A DNA stretch of 64,000 nt from Notospermus geniculatus (Eukaryota > Nemertea > Pilidiophora > Heteronemertea > Lineidae): the NCBI GenBank assembly GCA_002633025.1, contig NMRB01000398.1, positions 292,352-356,351 of the forward strand, read 5' to 3'. Below, piece by piece: positions 12,001 to 27,000 of the stretch. A program made the position numbers and the translations under genes. Every line of letters starts with the position of its first letter. Position 1 is the first letter of the stretch. The notes below the pieces were generated by a model. That model saw only the letters and a program-made list of their open reading frames with translations, was not told where the DNA came from and searched no databases.

Positions 12001-15000
12001 CATCCGAATGACAAAGAGATCGGACGAATTCACAGCTGTGTTGGGGCATGGTCATTTCTCCTACAGATCTTTCCAACAAAGATGGCAGTCATATGACGTC
12101 AGAAGCTTAACAACTTTCAATGGTCAAAATGTTACCTTCCAAACTGTGGGCATTACTTCTTTAAAAATTGTCCATCACTTAGTGAAGCCTGCATGGATCA
12201 AGACGCTTCAGTCATAGCCCAGACAACTGGATACTTCCTGATGATACCTATTTGCTATTCGTTTGATGGGTCAAAAGGTGACGGTATCGAGATGAAATTT
12301 TTTGACACTCGGTATTTTCTTACGGTGGTGTTAGGATTTTTCACAGTGATTAGGTTAGGTAATTAGGGCAAGCTCAAGAACCCCAGAAATCAATTTGTTC
12401 ATTTCTTTTCATAAAAGCCTGATCTGCATTGGGTGGTGTGGATTAACAAACAGAACAAGCGTTCCATTCCAGGGATTCAGAAGCGTTTTAGCATTTCAGT
12501 TTCGAAGAATATTCACATACATGTAAATAGTGATTAAAAACATTCGAAAGTAAACACTCTTTGGTGGGTAAATTTGTCAGGTAATTTCTCGGGTAGCTTT
12601 GTAAGTGCAAATATATGAGTACACTGCACCTGCCAGGTATACATTAGATGAAGTGAAATTTCCCAAAAAACACTCTGGAATCTCGACTTCCGAGTACTCA
12701 CCACTATACCACTGTATCATATTGCACTGCCTGTAGCATTTGTCACGCTAACATGTTATTTCCTGTTAACATTTTGGACATTTTTCAACCCCTCCGGTTT
12801 CTTGAGCGTGTCCTCTGCTGTCTTGTTTCCTCAAACTGTGAACCCTGTGATGTCAATGAGAGGAAGGTTTTCTGACAGAAGTCCGTGTAGAGTCCAGAAT
12901 TCACACGTATCCAGTGTCCTCCAGGACTTAAGAGTCGGAGTACCCTTTGGTTGTTCGGGTGCCACAAGTTCATCTAAAAGTTATGCCGTACAGCATGTTT
13001 CAAATTAATGTTCCCAGAACAGCAACAGCTGTTTCTTTCTCCAATTTTTCTGGAACATTTACTTCGAAACATCTGTAGAATAACTTCAAGATGGCTACAT
13101 GCATTTCTTTGCCGAATAACAAAACCAAGGGCCCTCTGTTCTGTCTTCGATATGGATGGAGGTTGTATGACCTCTGCCGACGGAGCAACTTTTGGTTTTA
13201 GTGCCAGCTTCAGTGTTTGTAGAACAGCAAAACTATGGAACTAAAGTAAACAATTGCTGCATGACCATCTCCAGGGTTCCAGTTTGTTAAAGTTTCATGA
13301 CTGTGGACTTTTTCTACCCATTTTCTGTAGAGCCTATATAGTCTTGTCCTGTTTCCAATTGAGGATAATTGTCCAGGTACTGCCGACCATCCGTTGTCCG
13401 TTTGTGAGGAAGTGGTCTGTTCGGTGCATGATGGGAGCTCCAGGTAACACTGTCGTTGGTATTGCTGCTCTATGGCCAGACGGGAGTGCAAGGGGTTATT
13501 CATTGGATGCAACTTCTTAGTTTGACAGAAAATTTAGGACGCCCTGTCATCATCAATGAAAATTCTGTATCAGGCCTTTATCCAGCGATTTAGAAAAATT
13601 TCCAGCCGAGTTCTGTTGTCTACTAGGTGGTCCAATGAAATGTCCCCAATATGATCGCGTTTCTGTCACTTGTGATTGTCCGAGAGGCATTTTACTGGCT
13701 CACCCGTAGTAGCATTGTTACCAAAAATGTGATGAAGAATAGAAAAAGGTAAGGAACTAGATGATCACTGGCAGGATGTTTTGAAAACTGTTAAAGTGTG
13801 TTTTGGCTGGGTTTTAATATGGACATTGATCTGATTCACAGAACATCACTCTTTGCTCCATAATCCTGAAATTACGTAGTAGGCCTAGGTCCTAATCTGA
13901 GCTCTGTTTGGGAAAATGATCCCTTGTGCATTCAGGGTTCGTACTCTACCTTGAAATCCTTGAAAACCTGGAATTTTGAGGTATCCCCTTTCCAGGTCTG
14001 GAAAACCTTGAAAAATCATGATTTACCCTAGAAGTCCTGGAAAAGTCCTTGAATTTTGCCCATGTGCCCTTCATAGTATCCAAAATTTTCTAGGGGAGGA
14101 CCCCCAGACCCCCCCATTTTCTTTTTATCCGCGCTCAAACTCGTCAAGTCGTCGGCCCTTGCTTACTCATGCTACTGGCTTGTATTGTGACAATTGTCTG
14201 GGTTAATGATGTCGTGGTATTTATATTAGGCCAATGATTGAGCCTGGTAAGAACTTGAATATTGGCAAAATAGTCCTGGAATTTCAGGATATTTGGCCCT
14301 GGAATTCCTTGAAAAGTCCTGGAATTTGAGGTCTGGGGGTAGTGTACGAACCCTGTGCATTGCATGGTGGCTGTGGGGTCAAAACCTTGAGAAGTGGTAT
14401 GGACAGTGTGAGACAAGGGCTTACCCTATGGAAAATAGGAATGAAACTGAAGGCACTTGTGCCCTTGAGGAGCGTGCACCTATCCCTTTCGTATCTGGCC
14501 TTGCTGAAATTTGAGCCTGTTTGAATGAAAAGTAAAATTGAGCCTCATTGGCTCTTTTACTCGATGGAAATTTGAATTTTATGTATCAGAAAGATCGTAG
14601 AGGACATCAATTTGGCTACACACACACTCAAAACATACTTCAGGCCTATAATGAAAATGACTTGCATCCAAGCATTACCATGTGCCTCCCTGGTGTCTGG
14701 CCACATTGCAGTGAGAGGCAAGGGTTCTGGATGGTGAAGGGGCCAAACAAGGATGAGCGGAACCTGGACTAATGCGACTATTTGCTCTTTTAATGCCATC
14801 TGATAGCCCTCGGAACCATCCAAGAAAACCGCCCATACCGCGAAACTCGTCCATCTTTTATAGTTTCACGGGCTGTGCCACGTCGTCCACAAAGTAGCCA
14901 ATCGGAGACTGCGTCCAGTAATAAAAGTGATAGCCCAGCTCGTAAGCCAAGACCGCGTAGTATTGCCGGCACGTTGCCATCAGCCAGCCCGACGGCCGAG

Positions 15001-18000
15001 ACCCGCACCGGTAGAAGCTCGGACAGGGGAAGAACAGGTACTTTGGTCTTTTGTTTGCATGCAGTGCTGCATTAGAATGGCTCAAGATGATCAAAATTAT
15101 TTGGAATAAAAGTTATTGGAAACGATTGCGGAAGAGAAATTTGAAATTCAAGCCAACGTTCTCCAAAGTTGACTTAAGGCACCATCTCTACTCCACTTGT
15201 ATCAGGGGGAGCATTGGTCAATTGAAGTATTAGCTCTATCTTGTACTGCCAAGGCACTGAAGTACAGAACATCGCCATTATTTCAATCAACCGTCCCCCA
15301 ATGATAAAAAGTGGAAATTTTACATTTCTCCACTAGACGACAGTGTAGTTGTTCCAACTTTCGTTGGGATTTCTGTAACCTTTTCCGTGAAAAGGCTTAT
15401 TATTTGAACATTCAAAATCATCTTGTGCCATTTTCATTGATATCGTTTGGTGCAATATCCATCCCTGTACACTTGTTTGGTGCAAAAGTCAAGTGATAGT
15501 TCTTTATAAAACTTTCAATCCTCCTCCACTAACAAATTCTCGCACCTTGTCCTCGTTGATAATCAACACATCATACAACAAGCAGTGGCAGAGTGGAGTT
15601 TGATCAAAATGCTATGTCGAATGATTTCTTGTGATCCTTTGTTTTGTTTGGCCTGCAGTGGGTATCCTGCATCAAAATTGTCGTCATTATTTTCAGCAAA
15701 TTTGAAATATCAGTTAAAGCTTTCGTTCATTAAATTTATAAGAAATTTGTGTTGGTCCATATCTCGGTCAAACTCGCAGCCCCAAGATGCATTTCGCCTG
15801 TAAGGTTGAACAAGCTGGAGTGCCCCGTATACTCCTATATGGTGATTTCTCTTTGGTATTGCTATGGTAATGGTCCCTTTTAACTGATTTATGTATTACC
15901 TTCCAGGATATTAAGTACCATACATCTTGGGTTCCATGTGGAGTTCTCAATGAAGAACTGGTGCTGATATACGTCAGCTTTGCTCAAGTTGTCCTGAAAT
16001 GGATCAACTTGATAAGTCTAACGGTGTTGTTGATTTTCTAGCCACAAGGTCAAGGTCACAAGGGGCTGAGAAGCTCAAGGAGAAGGAGAAGGAGCGAGAA
16101 CGGCTCGAGAAGGGGCGTAAAGAAAAGGAGAACCAAGAAAAATCGACACCGCCACCTCCAAAAGTGAACATCACGAAATCAATCGATCGGATGTCGGTAC
16201 CGAAGAAACCATCGAAAGAGGTGACACCAACGAAGGTGAGTCTGCAAACGAAAGATGATATGTTGAATGAATGGAATGTTTTTGCATCTTCTCCCCTCGA
16301 GAATTCTTTTACCTGAGAGTACGACACGTGAGATGTCTTTGTCTGTCGCTGCTGAGAGGCGTGATGAGTTTGAGTTACATTTGTGCCACGGGGACCATCC
16401 ATTAGTGAATCAAGATTAGTTGTAATGTGCAGAGAATCTCTTGTCTGTGTGAAAATTTCAGACAGGAGCTGTCGGTGCTGTGATATGAAATGTTGCAGCT
16501 GCTTGTGGCATGTAAAAAGGTGGAGTAGAAATGAGTTCATTGACTTGGCAAACTTAGTAGAGTGTCTGAATAGCCATAACACGATTTGATGAAATTTGCC
16601 TTGGTTGCAATCATGTTATGGCTATTCGGGGACTTTGATTCCCTCCCAAAACTATATTAGTAGAGAGTGGACAGGCCCTGAGAGCAGGCCTAGAAGGTGG
16701 ACTAGGTGAACTTGGTCAAATTTTGATGGCCCCTAAAAGCAGGGTAGGAGGTGAACTAGTTGACAAGGGGAGCACGCCTCCATACAAGAGTCCAAAAGTG
16801 GCAGGCTGCCTGCCACTGGACATCAGAATAGGTACATAGTGAGGAGTGGGTGGTGAACCTATTCAAAAATGGATGGCCCCTACTGGCACAACATTGGTGG
16901 CGGTTGATTCCTATTGTACATAATGGGCCTAAGCCCTGCCGAAGTCTGGAGAGGACTTCTGACACTTGGGGCCGTATTCTAGAAGCTTCCTTAACTCTAA
17001 GGTTTACCGGTACCTTTAGCTCTTGTTTGCAGGGCGGAATACAAAAGCTTAAAGTGGACCTTAACGTTAAGGAGGCTTCTAGAATACGGGCCTTGAATTG
17101 AACTTGAGGAGGCCGTATTGGGAACATTTCCTTGCCTGCTTTGTCCCAACGTTTTGTTCAAATTCTGTAACATACCCTAGCATGTTCATTGAATGATTTT
17201 AGAATTGGACAAACATAGTTTGTGAAACGATTATTTTCCTCATTTTCACATGAAGGATGTGTCTGATTTCAACCTCTTTATTACTTAGACTGCAACTCAA
17301 AAGCAGCATATGACCCTGGCACTTGACACCGTAAGGATTTTCACTCATTACTTATCAAGCATTTGACCAGTCATGATTTCTACAGTTTGCAGTCAAAGTA
17401 TCGTATGAGTGAAGCCCTCCCCCCCCCAGAATAATACAAAAATGCTGATTCGATGAGCTGATGTTTATAACTCAATCCGATTCCTTCTGACAATACAATT
17501 TAAGTCCTTCTCGATCTGAGTACATCTTAAAGTTGATTAAAAATCTGCTGTAATCAATTTTGAAGAAAATTAAAGGAATAGTCTGGCAGAAACCTTTTGT
17601 TGGGTTCTTTGTAAAAATCCACTGGGATGTTTTTCATAATTATGGGAAGGAAATTAGCAGACAAGAATCTAGACAACTTCATAGTTAGGAACTTTTTTGA
17701 CCGATTCAAAATGGGGAAGTTTTCAACTACTGGTATTCAGATTGTCTTTGGTTGTTGTATATCACGATATTGTGAATGGAAACTTAGAACTAGTGACTTC
17801 CTGGGGAAGTCTACAACCAGGATGTCATGATAAGTTGATGAGGAAATCGGTCACTTCCCATATCAAAACTATCAAGTGGAGACAATCTGTTGCAAAACTG
17901 AAAGATCATGACTGGTCTGACTGTGATGATCCCTTTGTTGTTGTCAAGGTCTGTGCTTTTGTGTAGTGTCATAACTTTTTGTTTCCAGGATAGGGGGACC

Positions 18001-21000
18001 ATAATCATCAGTTTCAATTGGAAATATTTGAAAAAAAGTCCTTCATATTCAAGGCCTTCGGTATTCAAACTGTCGATGATCACCTAAATGAAGCCTGTTG
18101 GCAATAACCTTGTTGTACACACATTCTCAAGTCTAGTTATGGACAGCACCTGCCCTTCAATGGTTACAAGCTGTATCATGACTCGGTATCAGTGGGAGGA
18201 TGCTTCATTTAAGTAACAGCCACAGTCTGCAGTGTAGTGTACATATAATATGTATAGTACAAGATAGAGCTATTACTTCAAGTGACCAAGTTCCCACTGA
18301 TCACAAGTGGAGATATTGCCTTTCACCATTGGTGGTCAGAGTTTCTCCCTCTTCATGTGTAAGGCTTCTGAAACCTTCCTAGTGAAGAGAAGGTTATTTT
18401 TGAGCCAACATTCAACGATACCCTGAACTACATGTAGATGACTGGAATGACAAGAAAAAGAAACAGATGGTAATGGTTACCATAGAGTTCCATCCTTCCA
18501 GGATGACACTTCATTTGATATTTTCTATAGTTTTCCTTAATTTCCGATTATATCTAGAGTCCATGCATGTTTATTGGCAAATAAAAATGTAGCCTAGTCA
18601 ACCCAAAAGGGGAATTTATGTGAAGCTTAATGCCTTCAATGTCATTAGCCCCTTGCCAATTTCAATTTGTGTCAACTTTGTAAATCCACATACGTTGCTT
18701 TTGTACATGGTGAATGATCTGATAGCAGGCGTACATGTATCTCTGTTGATCTTATAAAATTGCAAAAATTGCCTATTAATTATTAGGATACCTCGGAAAC
18801 CACCTAGGGTAACCTGTTTTTCCCGAGGGCAGATTTCCAACAGTGCAGGATACGCCTGTCATTTGATCAGGTTCCCATGTCTCAATATTGAGTGATGCTT
18901 TATTGCAAACCTGTGACCCAAAGCTTGTGCTTCTTTCACATAAGGTGGACGCCCCTTCCCAATTTTCTCTGGCAATGTCAAGATGTTATCACTGGCACTG
19001 AAACTGCCCATACAGACCTCCATTTCTACCTACATGTACAAGTCACTGTATAGAATTACCGGTACATATCAATAACACAACTCTCTGACCATCATGTTTT
19101 GCTGAGTGGCTAGAAAAAGTGTACTGTTGCTGTAAAAAACTTGCTCGTTTGGACAGAGGGAGCGTACTAATGGCTCAGCCTTGTCGCATGGCATCCTATT
19201 AATCTGTCTATTAATGACCGAAATAAAGTTCTCAAGTCTTCAAAAGGTTACTGCCAATGAGACTTGTTGCGAATGCAAAATTTTCTTCAAACGAATGAAA
19301 TTCTTGGTGATAGTGTTTGCACTGAGTTTTTTCGACTGTACNGTCATGTTCATTTGGATTTGAGTTGAAACTTGGGATCAGTTCCTGTTGAATAGGATTT
19401 TGTAATCCATTGAAAAGTTGAGATGAGAATAAATAGTTCTACACCTTGATATATTCTTAATGTAAGGAATTTCAATTTTTATTTTCAAATAAATTTTTAT
19501 GTTTTTTTCATCCTCCGCCATGAAACGTAATACAGACAAAACTTCGAGAACTAGGAAAAAAAGTTTTATTTTTATTTTTTTTCCGCCCTCCGCTGCAAAG
19601 GGGTGGTGAAAAAAATCCGCGAACCAACTTATAAAAAAAGTCTGGCCTAACAGCCGTAGTCTGCAGTGTAGTGTACATATAGTACAAGATAAAGCTATTA
19701 CTTCAAGTGACCACCTTCCCACTGATCACAAGTGGAGATACTGCTTTTAGCCACTGGTGGTCAGAGCTTCTCCCTCTTCACGTGTAAGGCGTCTGAAACC
19801 TTCCTAGCAAAGAGAAGGTTATTTTTGAGCCAATATTCAACGATTGCCTGAACTAGATGACTGGAATGACAAGAAAAAGAAACAGATGGTAATGGTTACC
19901 ATAGAGTTCCATCCTTCCAGGATGACACTTCATTTGATATTTTCTATAGTTTTCCTAATAATTTCCCATTATATCTAGAGCCCATGCATGTTTATTGGCC
20001 AAAAAAAATGTAGCCTAGTGAACCCAAAAGGGGAATTTATGTGAAGCTTAATGCCTTCAATGTCATTAGCCCCTTGCCAATTTCAATTTGTGTCAACTTT
20101 GTAAATCCACATACGTTGCTTTTGTACATGGTGAATGATCTGATGGCAGGCGTACATGTATCTCTGTTGATCTTATAAAATTGCCAAAAATTGCCTATCA
20201 TTAGGGTACCTCGGAAACCACCTAACCTGTTTGTCCCGAGGGCAGATTTCCAACAGTGAAGGATACGCCTGTCATTTGATCACGTTCCCATGTCTCAATA
20301 TTGAGTGATGCTTTATTGCAAACCTGTGACCCAAAGCTTGTGCTTCTTTCACATAAGGTGGACGCCCCTTCCCAATTTTCTCTGGCAATGTCAAGATGTT
20401 ATCACTGGTACTGAAACTGCATATACAGATCTCCATTTCTACCTACATGTACAAGTCACTGTATAGAATTACCGGTACATGTCAATAACACAACTCTCTG
20501 ACAGTTTTTTGCTGAGTGGCTAGAAAAAAATGTACTGTTGCTGTAAAAAACTTGCTCGTTTGGACAGAGGGAGCGTACTAATGGCTCAGCCTTGTCGCAT
20601 GGCATCCTATTAATCTGTCTATTAATGATTGAAATAAAGTTCTCAAGTCTTATTGAAAAGGTTACTGCCAATGAGACTTGTTGTGAATGCAGTTTTCTTG
20701 AAATGAATGAAATTCTTGGTGATAGATTTTGCACTGAGTTTTTTCGACTGTCACATCATATCGCTGTCACTTTTTGGAATGCTGCTCTGAAAATGATCTT
20801 ACAAGTCTTATTATGGCCCTTGCTGAAGGAATTGCTCTCAAGATTGTCAGATTTTGATTCATTTGATAAAGCACTTAAATGTTTGCCAATTTCTGGAAAA
20901 GTCTCATGACGAAAAAACCATGTTGACTGAAAAAAACCGGAACAGACTGCTGGCATCTGTACTTTGTATGCTGCGATCAAACTATTAATATACAAATTGA

Positions 21001-24000
21001 TTAATCCTTCAACAGAATATATCTGACACTACAGCCAATCTATTGATTAACCATTAGACAGACGAGCTTATCTTGTGATTTAAGGTTTGCCTAGTTCTGC
21101 TTTGGTGGGTTCTTATTTAGAAATATCAGTCAACAAAAGGTGGCTCTGTGCAACTTCAGAAGTTGCCTATGTACTGAACATCCTGACGTGTGTGAAGGAA
21201 GAAAATTTGGTGACTGGGACTGACAGTGAACGAAATTTGCTGACGAAGTCTGTCATAGGCCTAAAGGGTCATGTCATTCAGCTGTCCCTTTCAAGAAGTG
21301 TAAATTTACCACAGGCAGCTCTTGAAGGCACTGCACCATTTGAGTGAACTGACAGAGCCAATATCGATGGATTAGCTCACAATTGGTAACCTCACCCCTG
21401 AGGGTTGTGGGTTCCATTCACAAGGTGAAGAGAGGGTGTCTGCAGATCTTAGCTCATCAGAATAAACCTCGAACCAATCTCGATTTGGAAGCAGATTTGA
21501 ATTCATTCTGACCACTGGTAAAACCAATAGATTGGCCGTGACTGACCTCTTCTGTGAACCAGCTTAACTTTGCCTTTAGTTTCCCTTAATTATGGCACAG
21601 CATGCTTGATTTTTGCTAAACATTGCTTACAGGGGCCAGTGAAGGCTATGCCGATACCTATACTCAAGAAGGTTAGTCGTTGTACAATCACAACTTTGCT
21701 TTTGCATGTGTCGAGGCTGCACCTCATCCTCTGGTGGGGAAAGGTTTCCATTTCTGAAGAAATTTCCCATTTCTGAAAAGATTCTTGAAGATTTTTCTGA
21801 AGAAATCTTCCATTTCTAAAGAAATCCTTGATTTCTAAAGAAATCTTCCATTTCTAAAGAAAAGTCCTCCATTTCAAGGTTCTGTGGGATTCAACTGTGT
21901 TGCTTTTCCCTGACCGCCATTTCCTTATAAGAAATCTTTGAAAACAACTGCCTACCAGTATACCGGTAGTTTCCTAATGGTTGGGGTTCATCATTCATTC
22001 TGGTAAATTTTCTTCCTTTCGTCTTCCATCCTGTTATTCCATTATTACAATCCAATCAATTTAATACCTTCTTTTGAAATTTCTCCAAACTATTTAAAAT
22101 TCTCGTTGGGCAATTAATTACTGTTAGGATTTGGGCTTCAACTAATGCCCGCTGTACACAATCAAATTTTTCATCTGATTTTCTGAATATGGTCAATACA
22201 GGCCGACATGCGGGTTTATACATTGAAGCACCAATAGGCCCGGAATCTGAATTTCCCAAAAATTGGATGAAAAATTTGATCGTGTACAGCGGGCATAAGA
22301 GACTTTTCTTCATAACTATCCAGATCACTTCAAATAAACTGACAACCAAGTCTGCATACCACTAAGACAGGACTTGGCCCACATTACACCTGAATTTCTC
22401 TCATTTCCTTTCAACTTGGCAAACATACAATGTGTTCTTTAAAATGCTAGTCGATATTGGCTCCAGTCTACTTTTGACACATCCAGGTGGGGAGGCTATT
22501 AACTAAATTTCTTCTGGTGTTAGAACAAAGGTTCAGTTACTTGGTTATAACCACTTCTTTGCCTCGGTGCAGCCTCCCGTAAAACGATCGCCTTGAACCT
22601 GCTATGCCTTGCATGTTCAACTTCTTTGCATTTTCAGTATCTTTCGATGATGAACTCTGCAAGGATTGAGATAAATTTCTGGCTTTCAGGACCATTGTAC
22701 GAAATGTTTCTTGCAAATCCTCCAGTCCTGAATCCCCTCATCCTTGTAGAGTTACCGTTTGTTATTTACATTCCTTGATCCCCTATTGCATGGGAACCTT
22801 TACCATGAATTGAGAATGATTTATCAGTTCAGACGAGCATTGCCGAGTTGAACTACCGGTAGTTAAAATTTGAAGAGAAGTAATGTTGGAGTTATTGAAA
22901 AGTCTAGCATCTGTGCTAGATTCTGGATGCAGTTTTTAGCTTGCTAATAGAGTAGGCCCTGATGTGGCTATTCCTCATGATAAGACAGAAATTCCTCTCT
23001 AGAATTAAGCCTCGTGGGTATGTTTTGACATAGAATATGGTAAGTATGCAACTGTAATGAAAACCCATTCCAGCATGTTGAAGGAGTGAGTGGCTCTGCC
23101 AGTCAGTGATGTATGGTGTGATTCATCTCTCCGGTTGCATGATGTCCCCCCCCCCCCAACTCCAGTATTTGATTTGTATGACCAAATATTCTCTTCAGGC
23201 TCGTAATCTAACAATAGAATTTAAGGGCCATATTCATAAAGGGTGTTTAGCCTAATCAGCGTACAAATTCTGCATTACACAGGTTAAAGGCCTAGAAAAC
23301 TATTGTTCTGCTTTCTGTATGCTGCCTGATCTCTGGCCTTTACCCACAAGATGATCACACGCGTCTAACTTTCCTGCGTCTCAGTGTGCGAGGACAAAAG
23401 AAAGTGTTGGACAAATTCTAGACAAGCCTGCCTGATCGTTTAACTTTTCCTTTGTGCTCTTGGGCTTAGACGCAGGAAAGTTGTACGCGTGTGATTATCC
23501 TGCGGGTAAACCCCTCTGGTGAAGCACCATACAGACATCAGACAATAGTTTTCTAGGCCTTTAACCTGTGTAATGCAGAATTTGTACGCTGATCAGGCTA
23601 AACACCCTTTATGAATATGGCCCTTAGTGTCTTCGTTCTTAGCCGTGCAAAATACTAACCTTATTTCAAGTTACTTCATCACTGGCTGACTTCAGTGGCC
23701 TGTACATCTAGTGTACATGTGCCTATATCAGCTTGTGGTGGAAAGGAGCTTTGCTAGGGTTTGGGAATGCTGTTCCTCATGTCTTGTCCTGTTAGTTACC
23801 TGCATAAACTGGACATCCTATCGTGAAGTTCAAGAAAGGAACCAGTACCCGTGGTTTTGTAAGATCGCCTGTTCAGGGTTGCGCACACTGATGACATTAG
23901 TGTAGACCTAGGGCCTGTTTCATAAAGTAACTTTAAGCTAATGTTACCATTAACTTCAATGCATTTTCCATTTGTTAAAGGTAGCATTAGCTTAAAGTCA

Positions 24001-27000
24001 CTTTATGAAACAGGCCCCTGATCCTTGGATGCTGGAAGCTTCTGAAGGGCCCAAAGTGGCCCTTAGTGGGCAGATTCTTCACAACATCAGATCAAGCTAA
24101 AATCCTTGACTGTCACATGCTTTCTTGGAGACTACCCTTTGCAGTAGTAATATAGAGTTAGTAATGTTTCACCAATGACCAATTCTCAAATGCCTTCATC
24201 GCTTCAAGTAGGCCCTGTATAGCACTTTATGTAATGTATTATACACATCGAACAGTTCATGCACATGTCTGGGCAAGTATTCTTGAGACAAATTTCATGG
24301 ATTTGTTTTCATCCTGACTGTAGGTAACATAAAATTACTGACATGCACAGCTTTGGTCTACCGAATTTGCAGTTGGCTTGTTTGTTTGGGAAACAATTAT
24401 GCATGGATTGAGTGGTGAGGCTGCAGTTACATGCTCCCTGTTAAAAAATCGATCATCAGTATGTTTCAATGGGTTGAATATCCACTTTGCTTCTGTGGTG
24501 CTACTGTGATCTTACCAGACTGGGAGATTTTCTCAGCTACATTCATAGCCCATAAAATGTTGTTCAGTTTGTTTATTTGTATGGAAAATAACCACCAATT
24601 GAATATTCGATCAATTCAGTCTCCTGGAACAAATGTTAATCACTTGCTGGACTTCGACCTCTGAGTGCAATAGCGTGTTGCGTTCACTCGAGTGGCTGTA
24701 AGCACCGGACCTGTTCAAACTCATTAGGCGTAGATGAATATTTCATGATGTAATAATCGTACGGTATGGTGTAGTTCTTTGGTGGAACATTCTTTTGGGT
24801 TTCGAGTTCTGCTTGGTGAACCTGCCATACCATGTTCCTGGTTGACAAGGGTGTTGGCCAGAACATAACAGGCGACTTTTTCTGCTCCTTTCAGAAACCC
24901 ACTCCATCAGAAAAGAAAGAATCTCCGAAACGCGAACTGGCATCTCCTGGACCGGAGGAAAAGAAAGAAGAAAAGAAGGAGGACAAAGATGCCAATCAGA
25001 AGTCAGCTGAAGAAGAGTACAAGGCCAAGTTGGCTGAAAAAAGACGTCAGGCTCGGGAGAAGGCTGAGAGGGAGGCACAGGAGGAGAGGGAGAGACAGGA
25101 AGAGCTGAAGTACGTCTGCTTGGTCAGGAAGGGGGCGTTGAAATAGTCAGATGAGCGAGGGTCAAGCCCCAAATACGGCATTATAGACAAACCCCAAATT
25201 CCCAGATCTGCGCACTTCCGCCGAAATCGTAAACAGAACCTCGACCTGAAACTAGCTGAAGTGACGTAATCCATGATTCAGCAATGGTCGAGTCTGACGC
25301 AACGTCATCGAACTCACTGGGGGTTTTCTGCATCACGTCATTCAGTGTCAGATGGTTTCAGACCGAGGTTCTGTTTACGATTTCGGCAGAAGTGCGCAGA
25401 TCTTTCTCGTTTTCGTTAATTTGGGATTTGTCTATTGGCTCGACAGACCATATTGGACGAACAAATGTACAGCAGGAGGAACCAGAGTTCTTAGCGAAAA
25501 GCTAAGTTGTCAAAATGGGTTGCCTTCCCTATTGCATGAAGAATAGGTCTGACAGGGGATCGAACCCAGAACCTCAGGTGTGATGGGTGCCGATGAGTCA
25601 ACTCTGCCACTCTGACAGCCCAAGGGGACTAGGAAACAAACCATTAAGGCCCGTGTACACTATCAACATTTCAAGACACATGTCGGGACACATGTGTCCG
25701 ACACAGATGGAAACAGAAATTTTGCCCCTGTATACACTAGACACATGTCGGGACACATGTTGCGACACATGTTGCTAAAATATTTTTGCCCTGTACACAC
25801 TGTCAACATTTCAAGCAACACGGTGTGTCCGACACATGTGTCCCGACATGTGTCCTGATATGTTGATAGTGTACACGGGCCTTTACTGAAAGACTTTGAA
25901 AACATGGCAAAGTGATTTCGGAGTTGTATTCGTGGTGCAAAAGACGAGACTGGTTGCTTCATGCAGTTTATGTTCTCTTCTTCAATGAATATTCATAAAT
26001 TGACCATGTTTGTCTTGCAGACGGCAGGAGGAAGAACGACAGAGGAAAGAAGAGGAAGAGGAGCGCCGCCGCATGGAGGAGCAGCTCCGCATGATGGAGG
26101 AGGCCCGTAAAGCGGAGGATGAGAGATTACAGAAGGCGATTGAGGAGCAGGAACGGAAGAGGAAGGAAGATGAGGAGAAGGCGGAGGCAGACAAGAAGGC
26201 GGTAAGATAGGAAGAGCGCCGTCTTGTCCGAGTTCTCTTGGGAATACTGAAGATTATTTTAGGGAACGTTGGGAGGTTGGAATTGTTGGTCTGAAAGACC
26301 TGTTACTTCAGGAGTGTTCCCTCTGTGGCTGTGAAGTGTTGGTAGAATGAAGGGCCTACCGGTACAGGAAATTTAAGAAGAGATTTGAGAAGTTCAGTTA
26401 CTTAGGTACATTGTCTTGGAGCAACCTGTTTACCACTTGTAAATCTTGACTTACAGAAAGAGGAAGCTGAACTGAAAGCGAAGGAAGAAGCCGAGAGACT
26501 TGAAAAGGAGCGAATCGAACGTGTGAAGAAAGAGGAAGAGGAGCGTCTGGAGAGGAAAAAGAGATTAGAAATGATTATGAAGAGGGTCAAGACAGATTCT
26601 CCAGAAACGGTACAAAAGGTGTGGTATACCCCATTCCACTGGTCGACTAGTGTGCTATGCTGTTGTAGATAGTGCTTCTGTGTGCTTTGCTTTGTGTCTG
26701 TGGTGGGAATATTATTATCTTTGATGAATATGAAAAACTTGCGATTGGGTACAGTCTCTGATGACCTTGTCAAAAGCAATATCATCGTCATATTCCTATG
26801 TGGGATTTTGCCTTTGTTGTGTCCTTTGATGAAGTGAAAGATCAAACCAACATTGTGGGCTTCGATAATGAGCCCCTGATCTCGCTGTACACCCACGCTT
26901 CGTCTGCTTACGCTTCTAGCGTTGTAAATAGTACATTTAGTGTAGAATACCTTGGTGGTGATATAACCCTTGATGAATCACACTATAGGGGTTTTCTGTT

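Larger units (their letters stand above)
7662..14806 (+). other. MAP7 intron with mobile elements
   Basis: Apart from the foldback elements and the minisatellite, I found no frame with matching splice sites and phase. Frames near 11.9 kb and 12.8-13.5 kb lack any recognisable protein or repeat similarity. Confidence 0.45.
16236..24894 (+). other. Largest visible MAP7 intron
   Basis: About 8.7 kb without a supported exon. It contains the 1.1-kb duplication, several foldback elements and a short AAGAAATC-type repeat near 21755-21880. Confidence 0.5.

Noticed and set aside
11897-12217. 106-codon frame in a MAP7 intron
   Set aside because: No compatible acceptor and donor phases with neighbouring MAP7 exons and no recognised similarity.
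12785-13520. Overlapping short frames on both strands, possible old retroelement
   Set aside because: No reverse-transcriptase, integrase or other motif could be read.
16004-16582. 192-codon minus-strand frame opposite a MAP7 exon
   Set aside because: Its Ser/Phe-rich sequence is the mirror of the Lys/Glu-rich MAP7 exon at 16042-16235; no independent similarity.
26402-26896. 164-codon minus-strand frame
   Set aside because: Overlaps the MAP7 exon at 26457-26618 on the other strand; Ser/Phe-rich antisense of a coiled coil.
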